The notes under the pieces are model-generated. The model was not told the origin of the DNA, did no database searches, and saw nothing but the letters and a program-made list of their open reading frames with translations. Below are positions 1 to 6,745 of a stretch of 11,748 nt of DNA, piece by piece (position 1 is the first letter of the stretch; every line of letters starts with the position of its first letter). Source of the stretch: a bacterium UBA6025 (lineage in GTDB: Bacteria; Patescibacteriota; Saccharimonadia; Saccharimonadales; Saccharimonadaceae). The position numbers and the translations under genes were made by a program. The stretch is from the NCBI GenBank assembly GCA_002429375.1, contig DIZP01000055.1:4697-16444 (forward strand). The letters run 5' to 3'.

Positions 1-424
1 AATCGAACGTATCAGGACATCGCTGAGCGTCAAGCCGACAAAATTACTCGAAGCATCGGTATTATAACCCCAAGTATTAGTCGCCAGGGCCGCGGGGGAG
101 CCGTTACCCGACGCCGGCAGGAGCGAACCAAGATTATCCATGTTGGTATTACTGAGCGCTCGGATATAGAGTTTGTAACCCATGACATCGGTTGAGGTGA
201 CCGTGACGGTGCTGGTGCCGGTGGCCAGCACGCCTCCGGTTGTTGGGGTAATAGGAATGGTAACATTCCCATTTGTCGCGATAGATAAGCGCCGTCTGGC
301 TACCATAAGGGACGTTCGCGCCGTAGACGCCTTTACCGTACGGAGAAGCATGGCTGGCTGATGGCATCAGTCCACCGAAAAGTAGAGTCAAAATAAATGC
401 CAAAACTAGTGTTGATTTATTCAT
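1..424 (-). pseudogene. Secreted surface protein, frameshifted and cut by the window edge
   Basis: The gene starts at ATG 424-422 with a clear signal peptide (MNKSTLVLAFILTLLFGG, then a cleavage region near SASHA-S) and a Gly/Tyr-rich linker (YGKGVYGANVPYGSQTAL, about residues 29-46). After about position 287 that frame turns into an implausible His/Arg-rich tail and soon stops. The frame one base further on continues the expected protein: SIATNGNVTIPITP, then a Thr/Ser/Gly-rich beta domain with MGYKLYI, a NTWGYNTD motif and TLSDVLIRS at the window edge. The continuation resembles the second domain of the two secreted proteins encoded divergently at 496-2601 (a beta-strand pattern of TVTS..GYKLY followed by an aromatic-Gly-x-Asn segment). 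The C-terminus lies outside the window. The break may be a real pseudogene, a sequencing or assembly error, or, less likely, a +1 recoding site. The signal peptide and domain style are seen directly; the surface role is inferred. Confidence 0.7.
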
Positions 425-461
425 GCTTATGGTATTATATCATCATAGTATAAACAAAATT
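425..461. promoter_or_regulatory. Divergent promoter region between two surface-protein genes
   Basis: On the minus strand a perfect TATAAT occupies 439-434, only 9 bases from the ATG at 424, so the transcript would be almost leaderless. On the plus strand TATAAA at 449-454 would start transcription near 461. This would leave a leader of about 35 bases with an AAGGAA Shine-Dalgarno at 483-488, ahead of ATG 496. Neither -35 box is convincing. The two -10 elements lie within 20 bp of each other, so the two promoters may compete. Confidence 0.45.
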
Positions 462-495
462 GCGTTAACTCCATTCAAACATAAGGAAAAACACC

Positions 496-1512
496 ATGAT
501 AGAAACAAAAAATATCTTTCTAAAACGAATTGCTTACGGGATGTCTATTATGGCTCTTTTGGTGCTATATTATCCGAACATCGCCGCCGCCGCTCAAATT
601 ACTGCTCGTAAAGTCACCATTGGTAGCTCGGCGCCGAGCGCCACCACGACGTACGCCCTTAACTTTACCGTTCCGTCGGCTACGGTTATCCAATCAGTCG
701 GCTTCGCGGCCTGTACGACAGCCAGCGGCGCCTGTACACCAGCCCCTGGCTTTTCCGCCAGCACTTCAAGCTTGACCAGTCAGCCAACTAACCTAGGTGA
801 CGCCTCTGGCTGGACGGTTAACACCGCTACGGCTGGCGAACTACGCCTGGCAAAATCGGGCAACGTAGCGGCGCCAACCGGTGCTCAAACCGTCAGTTTT
901 TCGGGCGTTGTTAACCCGAGCGCCACTAACTCAACCTTCTTTATGCGTATGACGACTTACTCGACCGCAACGTGGACAACCGCCATTGATACTGGCGTTG
1001 TTGCTACCTCAACCGCTGGCCAGATTACCGTTACCGCCAGTGTTGATGAAACGCTCACCTTTACCCTCGCAGCGGCAACCGTTGCTCTGGGCACGCTTTC
1101 TAGCGCGGCTACTGGCACGGGTACCTCGTCGATGACAGTGGCGACGAATGCCGGAACTGGCTACTCGCTTACCTATAGCGGCACAACATTGACCTCCGGC
1201 GCAAACACCATCACCGCCATGGCTTCACCGGCTGCTTCAGCAGTGAATGGCAAGCAATTTGGCATTAACCTGATGAATAACACGACACCTGCCATTGGTA
1301 CCAACACGACCGGGATCGGTTCTGGAGTTCCATCGACTGGCTATAACACGACGAATCAATTCAAATTCCTGACCGGTGACACGATTGCATCGGCCTCACT
1401 CCCAACTAACAGCAACACCTACACCACCAGTTATATAGCTAACATCGACGGCGCAACCGCAGCCGGTGCCTATTCAACAGTGCTGACATACGTCGCAACA
1501 GCTAATTTCTAG
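496..1512 (+). CDS. Secreted beta-rich surface protein (paralogue 1)
   Basis: A 338-residue exported protein of no named family that I can assign. Residues 1-33 form a signal peptide: a basic start, a hydrophobic core around MSIMALLVLYY, and cleavage after IAAAA. The mature part is Thr/Ser/Ala/Gly-rich with almost no charge. Domain 1 (about 34-180) contains the pair C73/C80 in ACTTASGACTPAPGF, which could form a disulphide. Domain 2 (about 183-338) starts near QITVTASVDETLTF and ends in AYSTVLTYVATANF at the very C-terminus. The last strand recalls the terminal strand of WxL domains, but no W-x-L motif is present. There is no sortase signal or C-terminal membrane anchor, so attachment must be non-covalent or through a partner. 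The start has an AAGGAA Shine-Dalgarno 7 bases upstream. It is first in the four-gene unit, 9 bp ahead of its paralogue. The gene is certain; the surface-layer or adhesin role is inferred. Confidence 0.85.
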   Translation: MIETKNIFLKRIAYGMSIMALLVLYYPNIAAAAQITARKVTIGSSAPSATTTYALNFTVPSATVIQSVGFAACTTASGACTPAPGFSASTSSLTSQPTNLGDASGWTVNTATAGELRLAKSGNVAAPTGAQTVSFSGVVNPSATNSTFFMRMTTYSTATWTTAIDTGVVATSTAGQITVTASVDETLTFTLAAATVALGTLSSAATGTGTSSMTVATNAGTGYSLTYSGTTLTSGANTITAMASPAASAVNGKQFGINLMNNTTPAIGTNTTGIGSGVPSTGYNTTNQFKFLTGDTIASASLPTNSNTYTTSYIANIDGATAAGAYSTVLTYVATANF

Positions 1513-1521
1513 GAGCAAATT

Positions 1522-2601
1522 ATGAAAAAATATATCAACGTGCACCGAACAAAACTGGCGACACTCCGGGCCATCGTGCTTGGTATCACGCTCAGCGTGT
1601 TGCCTTTTGCAAATATTCCACAGGCGAGTGCGGCGGCGATTACCGGACGATCAGTCGTCCTATCAAGTTCGGCCGGCGGGGCAAGTGGGGTATCGTATGC
1701 GCTCACAACTGCGGCATTGCCAACAACTGGCACGCCAGTTAAGTCAGCCCAAATTCAATTTTGTACAACGGTATCGGGCGCCTGTACGCCGCCTCCTGGC
1801 TTCTCGGCGACAAGCTCAACCCTTGCTTCGCAGCCAACCGGGCTCGGTGCGGCCGCTGGTTGGACTGTTAACGCCGCTACGGCAAATTCGCTCCGTATTC
1901 TGGATGCTTCGAACGCGACTAACCCAAGCGGTGCCGTATCGATTACCTGGAACTCCGTCACCAACCCAACGGCCACCAATACGACGTTTTATGGCATTAT
2001 CACGACGTATTCCGATAGTGCTTGGACAACAGCACTGGACACCGGTTCGGTCGCCCTCAGCACCTCGGTGCAGATTCAGGTTGCCTTGACGGTCGGTGAA
2101 ACACTGACCTTCTGTACCGGCACGAGTATTACTGGCCAAAACTGTGCAACCGCCGCTGGGAGCCTGGTTAACCTTGGCTCTGGTTCGACCGTTGCAACCG
2201 CCAGTGGAACCTCGATTATGGCCGCTTCAACCAATGGCAATACTGGTTATTCGGTAACCGTTAACGGCGGTACGCTGACATCTGGTGCCAATACGATTAC
2301 GCCACTTGCCGCTGGTGCAGCGTCTGCAGTAGGTTCAAAACAGTTCGGCCTTAACTTGGCGGGCGCAAACACGACGCCGGTCGTCGGTGCTGCAGTCAGC
2401 GGTACCGGTACGGGAGCAGCCGCTGTCAACTACGCCACCAATAACACTTTCCGATTTGGGACTGGTGAAATTATCGCTTCGGCTACCGGACCAACTAACG
2501 CCAACACCTTTACGCTCGGCTACATTGCTAATATCGACGGTCTGACACCGGCTGGTGCCTACACCACGACATTGACCTACGTTGCGACGGCTAACTTTTA
2601 G
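1522..2601 (+). CDS. Secreted beta-rich surface protein (paralogue 2)
   Basis: A 359-residue exported paralogue of the preceding protein, colinear along its whole length. The signal peptide covers about residues 1-38, with cleavage near QASA-A. Shared landmarks are AITGRSVVLSS versus AQITARKVTIGS after the signal peptide, the FCTTVSGACTPPPGF motif (C81, C88), SQPTGLG, GWTVN, TNTTFYGIITTYS, VGETLTF at the domain junction, and the C-terminal YTTTLTYVATANF. It differs by an insertion of about 20 residues just after ETLTF that carries a second cysteine pair (C198, C208). The start ATG has an AGGAG Shine-Dalgarno at 1511-1515 that overlaps the stop of the gene before, so translation is probably linked. 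Its own stop TAG overlaps the next start as TAGTG. Function is unknown. Secretion and pairing with a DUF916-like protein suggest a cell-surface structural or binding role. Confidence 0.85.
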   Translation: MKKYINVHRTKLATLRAIVLGITLSVLPFANIPQASAAAITGRSVVLSSSAGGASGVSYALTTAALPTTGTPVKSAQIQFCTTVSGACTPPPGFSATSSTLASQPTGLGAAAGWTVNAATANSLRILDASNATNPSGAVSITWNSVTNPTATNTTFYGIITTYSDSAWTTALDTGSVALSTSVQIQVALTVGETLTFCTGTSITGQNCATAAGSLVNLGSGSTVATASGTSIMAASTNGNTGYSVTVNGGTLTSGANTITPLAAGAASAVGSKQFGLNLAGANTTPVVGAAVSGTGTGAAAVNYATNNTFRFGTGEIIASATGPTNANTFTLGYIANIDGLTPAGAYTTTLTYVATANF

Positions 2602-3626
2602 TGAAGAAGCGTCTGCGACAATCAAACATTATCTTTGGAATTATTGCTGCCATCTCGGTATTGTCCGGATTGGTGACAACGGCCGCTAGTGCGCAAGCGG
2701 CGAGCGCTGGTGCCGCGCAGGGGATTGAACTGAGTCCGGCTCTCGTCGAGTTGAACGCCGATTACGGCAAGACGTATACTGTCACGATTAAAATTACCAA
2801 CGTGACGGCCTCTGATTTATCGTACACGACGTCAGCCGATGACTTTAACGCCGCTGACGAGACTGGTTCGCCCCATATTCTGATGGATAGTAATTTACCG
2901 ACCACGGCTTCAATCCGAAGTTGGGTGGCAACGGTGCCACAGTTTACGCTTCGTGCCCATCAATCAAAAGTCATTACCGCCCAGATTACCGTTCCGACTA
3001 ACGCTGAACCAGGCGGACACTACGGTGTATTACGCTTTTCCGGTAAGGCTCCAGAGCTAAAAGATACTGGTGTCGGGCTATCGGCCAGCGCGGGAGTCTT
3101 GCTGCTGGTTCGTGTTGGTTTACCGAGTGATATTACCGAGAAAGCCAGCTTGGCGTCGTTCTTTGCTGCCCAAAGTGACAAACAGAGCTCCTTTTTCGAA
3201 GCTGGTCCAGTGACATTCGTCACCCGTATAAAAAATGAGGGTAATATTCACGTCAAACCAGTCGGGAGCATTGAACTCCATGATATGTTCGGTGGCTTAG
3301 TTTCGACAATACCGGTCAACGGCGACAAATCGAACGTCTTACCAAGCAGTATTCGTCGGTTTGAGGGCGAGTTTAAAAAAGACTGGATGATTGGCCGCTA
3401 CGACGCTAACTTGACACTTAGCTACGGCACGCACGGACAAGCAATCACCAATACCATTAGTTTTTGGATAATACCGTACAAGCTCATCCTGATTGGCCTG
3501 TTTATTCTGGCAACCGTTATCTTTATCTTCTCGCGTATGATCAAGGTGTATAATAGGCGTATAATCGCAAAGTCAAAACATGAAAACACAATCAAAAATA
3601 AAAAAAATACCAGTAAGCAAGACTAG
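2601..3626 (+). CDS. DUF916/WxL-interacting-protein-like membrane-anchored surface protein
   Basis: A 341-residue protein with a signal peptide (about 1-34, cleavage near AQA-A), two extracellular Ig-like beta-sandwich regions, a transmembrane helix at about 289-311 (IIPYKLILIGLFILATVIF) and a short Lys-rich cytoplasmic tail. Region 1 (about 41-175) starts with GIELSPALVELNADYGKTYT, holds ITNVTASDLSY, and contains PGGHYGVLRFSG, a pattern typical of DUF916-type proteins in which a Gly-rich G-x-x-F strand closes the first sandwich. Region 2 (about 200-285) holds VTRIKNEGNIHVKPVGSIEL and GRYDANLTLSYG. In Firmicutes such proteins pair with WxL surface proteins; here the neighbours are two secreted proteins with a similar C-terminal strand. 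Translation starts at GTG 2601, overlapping the upstream stop by one base with no Shine-Dalgarno sequence, which suggests coupling. The stop lies 47 bases inside the next gene. The family call comes from pattern and architecture only. Confidence 0.75.
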   Translation: MKKRLRQSNIIFGIIAAISVLSGLVTTAASAQAASAGAAQGIELSPALVELNADYGKTYTVTIKITNVTASDLSYTTSADDFNAADETGSPHILMDSNLPTTASIRSWVATVPQFTLRAHQSKVITAQITVPTNAEPGGHYGVLRFSGKAPELKDTGVGLSASAGVLLLVRVGLPSDITEKASLASFFAAQSDKQSSFFEAGPVTFVTRIKNEGNIHVKPVGSIELHDMFGGLVSTIPVNGDKSNVLPSSIRRFEGEFKKDWMIGRYDANLTLSYGTHGQAITNTISFWIIPYKLILIGLFILATVIFIFSRMIKVYNRRIIAKSKHENTIKNKKNTSKQD

Positions 3627-4743
3627 AAAAAGAGCTAGTAAAACTTCACCAGCGGTCGGTCTGGTCCACGTGACACGCCCGGGATTACACCATTTTAGAC
3701 TGGTCGAAAACAAACACACCGGCAAGCTTATCCATCATCGCCACACTTCACACGTGGCACTTGTAGGGCTGTTGTTGCTGGTCGGTATTTTTTTGTTCAT
3801 TAGCGCGGGCTTTGCCGAAGTTCAGGCCGAAACAGGGGTAGTCTCGATTGGCGCTACCGTATCTGGACCAGCCCCCGTGGTTGGCGCATCCATTACTTCA
3901 CCAATCGATGGAACAAGTGTGACTAACCAACAGACGATTGAGGTCACGGGGACGTGTGCGCCAGGGACGTTCGTTGTCGTGCAAAATAACAATCAATTAG
4001 TAGGCTCAACCGTCTGTACTGACGCCGGTATCTTTGTATTACAGGTTCAATTACAGACTGGCACGAACGTGCTGAGTGCCTTCAATTACGACAACCTCAA
4101 TCAACCCGGTCCGAATACGCCACTCATCAGCGTAAATGTAACGACGACAAGCACTGTGGCACAACTGCTGCAGCCGTTAAGTTCGACTTTACCTGTTATC
4201 TTGCCATCCAACCCCTCTATTGTTCCCGGTGTTACCCCAGAAGCATCAAGTTGTGATATCAAAAATGAGCAACCTCTCCCCACTGGAGGCGAACCTCGCG
4301 TCGCGATTGTCTGTGCACCTCGATTTGTCCAGGCAAATACACAATACACATTAGGTATCATGACTTGGGGTGGAACACCACCATATGCACTCGCCATTGA
4401 CCTAGGAAACAAGTCGGAAAATAACTTACTCAGTCTAGCGACTCCTAGAAATCAGTTTTTTAAATTTAGCTATGCCAGCGCCGGTATCCGTACCGTTACA
4501 GTTAAACTCAAGGACAAAGATGGTAGGTCGGCAATTGTCCAAACATCCATCCAGACAACTGGTGATACTAAAACGCCTTTGGCGGTCCTGGCGAACGATG
4601 TCATAGGTACGTCGTGGTTTAAGACGCCGGTACCGCTTTATCTCATAGCATTTGCCATCACATTGGGCTTTTGGGGAGGTGATATCTTTGATCGTAACTT
4701 TGGAGCCCACAAACCTCACTATCGCGCCCGCAAGGCGGCCTAG
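3580..4743 (+). CDS. Double-anchored extracellular Ig/PKD-like surface protein
   Basis: A 387-residue protein. The first 57 residues are very basic and His-rich (ending LIHHRHTSH) and should stay in the cytoplasm. TM helix 1 is at about 58-78. Next comes a bacterial Ig-like domain (about 104-187: ITSPIDGTSVTNQQTIEVTG, with cysteines at 126 and 146), a Pro/Ser linker, and a PKD-like or Ig-like domain (about 262-326: WGGTPPYALAIDLG, then FKFSYASAGIRTVTVKLKDKDG) with another Cys pair at 225 and 245. TM helix 2 is at about 352-368, followed by a basic tail. It is therefore a loop held at both ends in the membrane. ATG 3580 lies 47 bases before the end of the upstream gene with no evident Shine-Dalgarno sequence; translation is probably coupled. 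No later in-frame start would keep the basic N-terminus. As last gene of the surface unit it may organise or anchor the secreted partners; that is inference. Confidence 0.8.
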   Translation: MKTQSKIKKIPVSKTRKRASKTSPAVGLVHVTRPGLHHFRLVENKHTGKLIHHRHTSHVALVGLLLLVGIFLFISAGFAEVQAETGVVSIGATVSGPAPVVGASITSPIDGTSVTNQQTIEVTGTCAPGTFVVVQNNNQLVGSTVCTDAGIFVLQVQLQTGTNVLSAFNYDNLNQPGPNTPLISVNVTTTSTVAQLLQPLSSTLPVILPSNPSIVPGVTPEASSCDIKNEQPLPTGGEPRVAIVCAPRFVQANTQYTLGIMTWGGTPPYALAIDLGNKSENNLLSLATPRNQFFKFSYASAGIRTVTVKLKDKDGRSAIVQTSIQTTGDTKTPLAVLANDVIGTSWFKTPVPLYLIAFAITLGFWGGDIFDRNFGAHKPHYRARKAA

Positions 4744-4760
4744 GCCGAAGCGCACATAGT

Positions 4761-4769
4761 TGGTACAAT
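4761..4769 (+). promoter_or_regulatory. Extended -10 promoter of the kinase gene
   Basis: TGGTACAAT is a TGn-extended -10 element with TACAAT at 4764-4769. Only 7 bases separate it from ATG 4777, so transcription should begin at or next to the start codon, giving a leaderless mRNA. No Shine-Dalgarno sequence is present in the gap. Confidence 0.55.
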
Positions 4770-4776
4770 AGCTGTC

Positions 4777-5385
4777 ATGGATGATATCGAACAGCAATGG
4801 TCTAACAGCCAACCGAAACATAAAAAACACATTATAACAATTACCGGCAAGCCAGGTAGTGGCAAATCGACGACCTCGAAAGCGGTGGCATCAGAACTGA
4901 GCTATCGCCATTTTTCATCGGGTGACCTTTTTCGTTCAATCGGAAATGAGCGGGGAGTAAACGTGCTTCAGGCAAATTTGTCCGGTGAGCACGATTCAAG
5001 CATCGACCATCTAGTCGATCAGCGACTACGAGATATTGGCGTCGAGGAGGATAATATGGTGATTGATTCGCGGACGGCGTGGCACTGGATGCCGTTTTCG
5101 TTCAAAGTCTACTTAGATCTCGATTTGTTAACTGCTGCCGAACGTATCATATTGAACACAGATTTGGCTCGCCTTGAGACCGAACATATCCCCAATGACC
5201 CAAAGGAATATACAGTTGCCTTGCAACAGCGTCTCGACAGCGAAGCCCGCCGCTATAAGACACTGTATGATGTCAATCCGTACGACATCAGTAATTATGA
5301 TCTAGTCGTTGATACTAAAATAAATAACACAGAGCAAACGGTCGCCTTGGTCTTGAGTCGCTTTCACGATTGGTTGAAGGTTTAG
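4777..5385 (+). CDS. Cytidylate kinase-like P-loop nucleoside monophosphate kinase
   Basis: A 202-residue cytoplasmic P-loop kinase. The Walker A motif GKPGSGKST is at residues 24-32 after the strand HIITIT. It is followed by YRHFSSGDLFR (44-53), which matches the nucleoside-binding segment of archaeal-type CMP kinases (H-x-S-x-GDLFR). Other family marks are MVIDSRTAWHWM (94-105), the strand FKVYLDLDLLTAAERI (109-124), and RRYKTLYDVNPYDISNYDLVVDT (158-180), the family's ERYxxxYgiDxxDxSxYDLvidT block. The expected reaction is phosphorylation of CMP or dCMP from ATP, feeding pyrimidine nucleotide pools. Substrate choice cannot be proven by eye, so a related AAA/NMP-kinase activity remains possible. 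The first 17 residues are a polar extension ahead of the usual family start; the adjacent -10 box supports ATG 4777. It is transcribed separately from the surface unit, 33 bp after it. Confidence 0.75.
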   Translation: MDDIEQQWSNSQPKHKKHIITITGKPGSGKSTTSKAVASELSYRHFSSGDLFRSIGNERGVNVLQANLSGEHDSSIDHLVDQRLRDIGVEEDNMVIDSRTAWHWMPFSFKVYLDLDLLTAAERIILNTDLARLETEHIPNDPKEYTVALQQRLDSEARRYKTLYDVNPYDISNYDLVVDTKINNTEQTVALVLSRFHDWLKV

Positions 5386-5411
5386 GTCTGACGGTTATTT
5401 GGTCAAAGGCT

Positions 5412-5438
5412 CTAGCACTCACTTGCTATGAGTGCCAA
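5412..5438 (+). promoter_or_regulatory. CIRCE operator (HrcA binding site) of hrcA
   Basis: CTAGCACTC, nine bases, GAGTGCCAA. This matches the CIRCE consensus TTAGCACTC-N9-GAGTGCTAA with one mismatch in each arm. It lies 20 bases ahead of the hrcA start codon, so HrcA should repress its own transcription and that of grpE. Confidence 0.88.
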
Positions 5439-5451
5439 GCTGCGTTAAAAT
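5423..5451 (+). promoter_or_regulatory. hrcA-grpE promoter
   Basis: A -35 box TTGCTA (5423-5428), a 17-base spacer and a -10 box TAAAAT (5446-5451). The -35 box lies within the CIRCE spacer, so bound HrcA would block polymerase. The start codon is 6 bases after the -10 box, which predicts a leaderless hrcA message; no Shine-Dalgarno sequence is present. Confidence 0.6.
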
Positions 5452-5457
5452 AAACAT

Positions 5458-6171
5458 ATGACAGAACGTCAAATGCAAATTCTGGCAGCTATTATCGAAC
5501 AACACGCCGAGATTGCTGCGCCAGTTGGCAGTGTGATGCTGGCCAAGCTGTTCGGTGTGTCCAGCGCGACTGTTCGGAGCGAGATGGCGCGGCTGGAAGA
5601 GATGGGCCTAATCGCCCAACCCCACACCAGTGCCGGTCGTGTCCCAACCGATGCGGGCTATCGTTTCTACGTCAACACGCTGACCGAAGCTCATGAAAAT
5701 GAACGTGAGCATTCATTACCCGATCGCAATGCGAGAGCGATTGAAGCAAGAGTGGGGAACCAAACAAACAGAGCCGACAAGGCAATTCGCAGCGCTGTCG
5801 ATAGCCTCGTAGATTTGACGCACAACCTTGGACTAGCCACGATCGGCGATGAGCTGTATCTGAGCGGGATTGGTAATTTATTTTCACAACCCGAGTTTGC
5901 CCAGGGTAATCATACCCAGGCGGTCGCTCAACTACTGGATAACTTGGAACCCTGGTTACGGGAAGCCGCCCCGAATGAACCACTCAACGTCTATATCGGT
6001 TCAGAAAACCCGATTGGCAAAAGCAGTGGTGCCAGCCTTATTATCAGTCGGTTTCGCTCACCGTACAGCGACCGCAGTTACATCGGCGTTCTGGGCTCAA
6101 CCCGCCAGAGTTATGCCAAGGTTATGCGACTGGTCCGCCATGCCGGCGCCATGCTAGAGGAGGTATTATAA
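5458..6171 (+). CDS. hrcA: Heat-inducible transcription repressor HrcA (compact form)
   Basis: HrcA represses chaperone genes by binding CIRCE operators. It is itself kept active by chaperones, so stress releases it. The winged helix-turn-helix is intact at residues 1-73: TERQMQILAAIIEQH, PVGSVMLAKLFGVSSATVRSEM and the signature IAQPHTSAGRVPTDAGYRFYV. The C-terminal GAF-like part keeps LYLSGIGNLFSQPEF (133-147), VYIGSENPIG (178-187) and YIGVLGSTRQSYAKVMRLV (208-226). At 237 residues it is about 100 shorter than the usual roughly 340. The loss falls between the DNA-binding domain and LYLSGIGNL and within the later insert, where the dimerisation insert normally lies. The reading frame is otherwise clean, so this looks like a natural compact HrcA rather than a truncation. 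It is first in the hrcA-grpE operon and preceded by its own operator. Confidence 0.93.
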   Translation: MTERQMQILAAIIEQHAEIAAPVGSVMLAKLFGVSSATVRSEMARLEEMGLIAQPHTSAGRVPTDAGYRFYVNTLTEAHENEREHSLPDRNARAIEARVGNQTNRADKAIRSAVDSLVDLTHNLGLATIGDELYLSGIGNLFSQPEFAQGNHTQAVAQLLDNLEPWLREAAPNEPLNVYIGSENPIGKSSGASLIISRFRSPYSDRSYIGVLGSTRQSYAKVMRLVRHAGAMLEEVL

Positions 6172-6172
6172 T

Positions 6173-6649
6173 ATGGCTGATAAAGCAAAAAAGACTAAAA
6201 AAGAACTTGAATGTGACCAAAAACTGAATGAACTGACTGCCGACCTGCAACGGACGCACGCCGATTTTGAGAATTATCGCAAGCGTGCAGAAACCGAGAA
6301 ATTATCCGCCCGACAGGCAGGCAAAACCGGGGCTATCTTGAAACTGCTCCCTGTCATCGATAACATCGAGCGTGCGATTGCCTATACGCCGGCAGAACTC
6401 AAAGACAATACCTGGGTCCAGGGCGTAGCGGGTCTCGTCAAGAACCTGGAAAGATCACTCGAAGCACTCGACGTCAGGCGCATTGAAGCCAAAGTCGGTA
6501 CCCCGTTCGACCCCGAGCTACACGAAGCCATTCAGTTTGACGAAGATGCCGTCGGTGAACGCGAAGTCGTCGCCGAAGAACTCCAGGCCGGCTATCTGCT
6601 GAACCAGCAGCCGATTCGTCACGCCATGGTCCGCGTCACTCGCCAATAG
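6173..6649 (+). CDS. grpE: GrpE nucleotide exchange factor
   Basis: GrpE releases ADP from DnaK during the Hsp70 cycle. The 158-residue product has a charged, helical N-terminal half (about 8-55, probable coiled coil, with DFENYRKRAETEK at 31-43), the LLPVIDNIERAI helix (58-69), and the C-terminal beta domain with the signature GTPFDPELHEAI (109-120), followed by AGYLLNQQPIRHAMVRV. It is near the short end of the family, with little of the disordered N-terminus seen in longer GrpE proteins. Its ATG follows the hrcA stop by one base, and the Shine-Dalgarno GAGGAGG lies within the last codons of hrcA, so the two are co-transcribed and share CIRCE control. A terminator follows. Confidence 0.95.
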   Translation: MADKAKKTKKELECDQKLNELTADLQRTHADFENYRKRAETEKLSARQAGKTGAILKLLPVIDNIERAIAYTPAELKDNTWVQGVAGLVKNLERSLEALDVRRIEAKVGTPFDPELHEAIQFDEDAVGEREVVAEELQAGYLLNQQPIRHAMVRVTRQ

Positions 6650-6667
6650 CTAGTTTATAAACAACCC

Positions 6668-6694
6668 ACATAACCTCTCAATGGTTATGTTTTT
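6668..6694 (+). terminator. Rho-independent terminator after grpE
   Basis: An 8-bp perfect stem (ACATAACC / GGTTATGT) with a 7-base loop runs directly into a T run. It separates the hrcA-grpE transcript from the acetate kinase gene. Confidence 0.75.
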
Positions 6695-6698
6695 AAGG

Positions 6699-6712
6699 TA
6701 TACTGGTAATAA
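6699..6712 (+). promoter_or_regulatory. Candidate promoter of the acetate kinase-family gene
   Basis: Two overlapping -10 candidates are present: TATACT (6699-6704) and TGGTAATAA, a TGn-extended form (6704-6712). No good -35 box is seen. A promoter is expected here because a terminator lies immediately upstream. Confidence 0.4.
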
Positions 6713-6745
6713 CGAAGATAGCTAATAATTTTGATGGGAAGATTT

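Noticed and set aside
4736..4747. Perfect 12-bp palindrome CGGCCTAGGCCG over the stop codon of the fourth surface gene
   Set aside because: It has no loop and no T run, so it cannot act as a terminator. Nothing else marks it as an operator.
4435..4830. Open frame of about 131 codons on the minus strand across the surface gene and kinase start
   Set aside because: It runs antisense to two well-supported genes and a promoter and has no domain signal.
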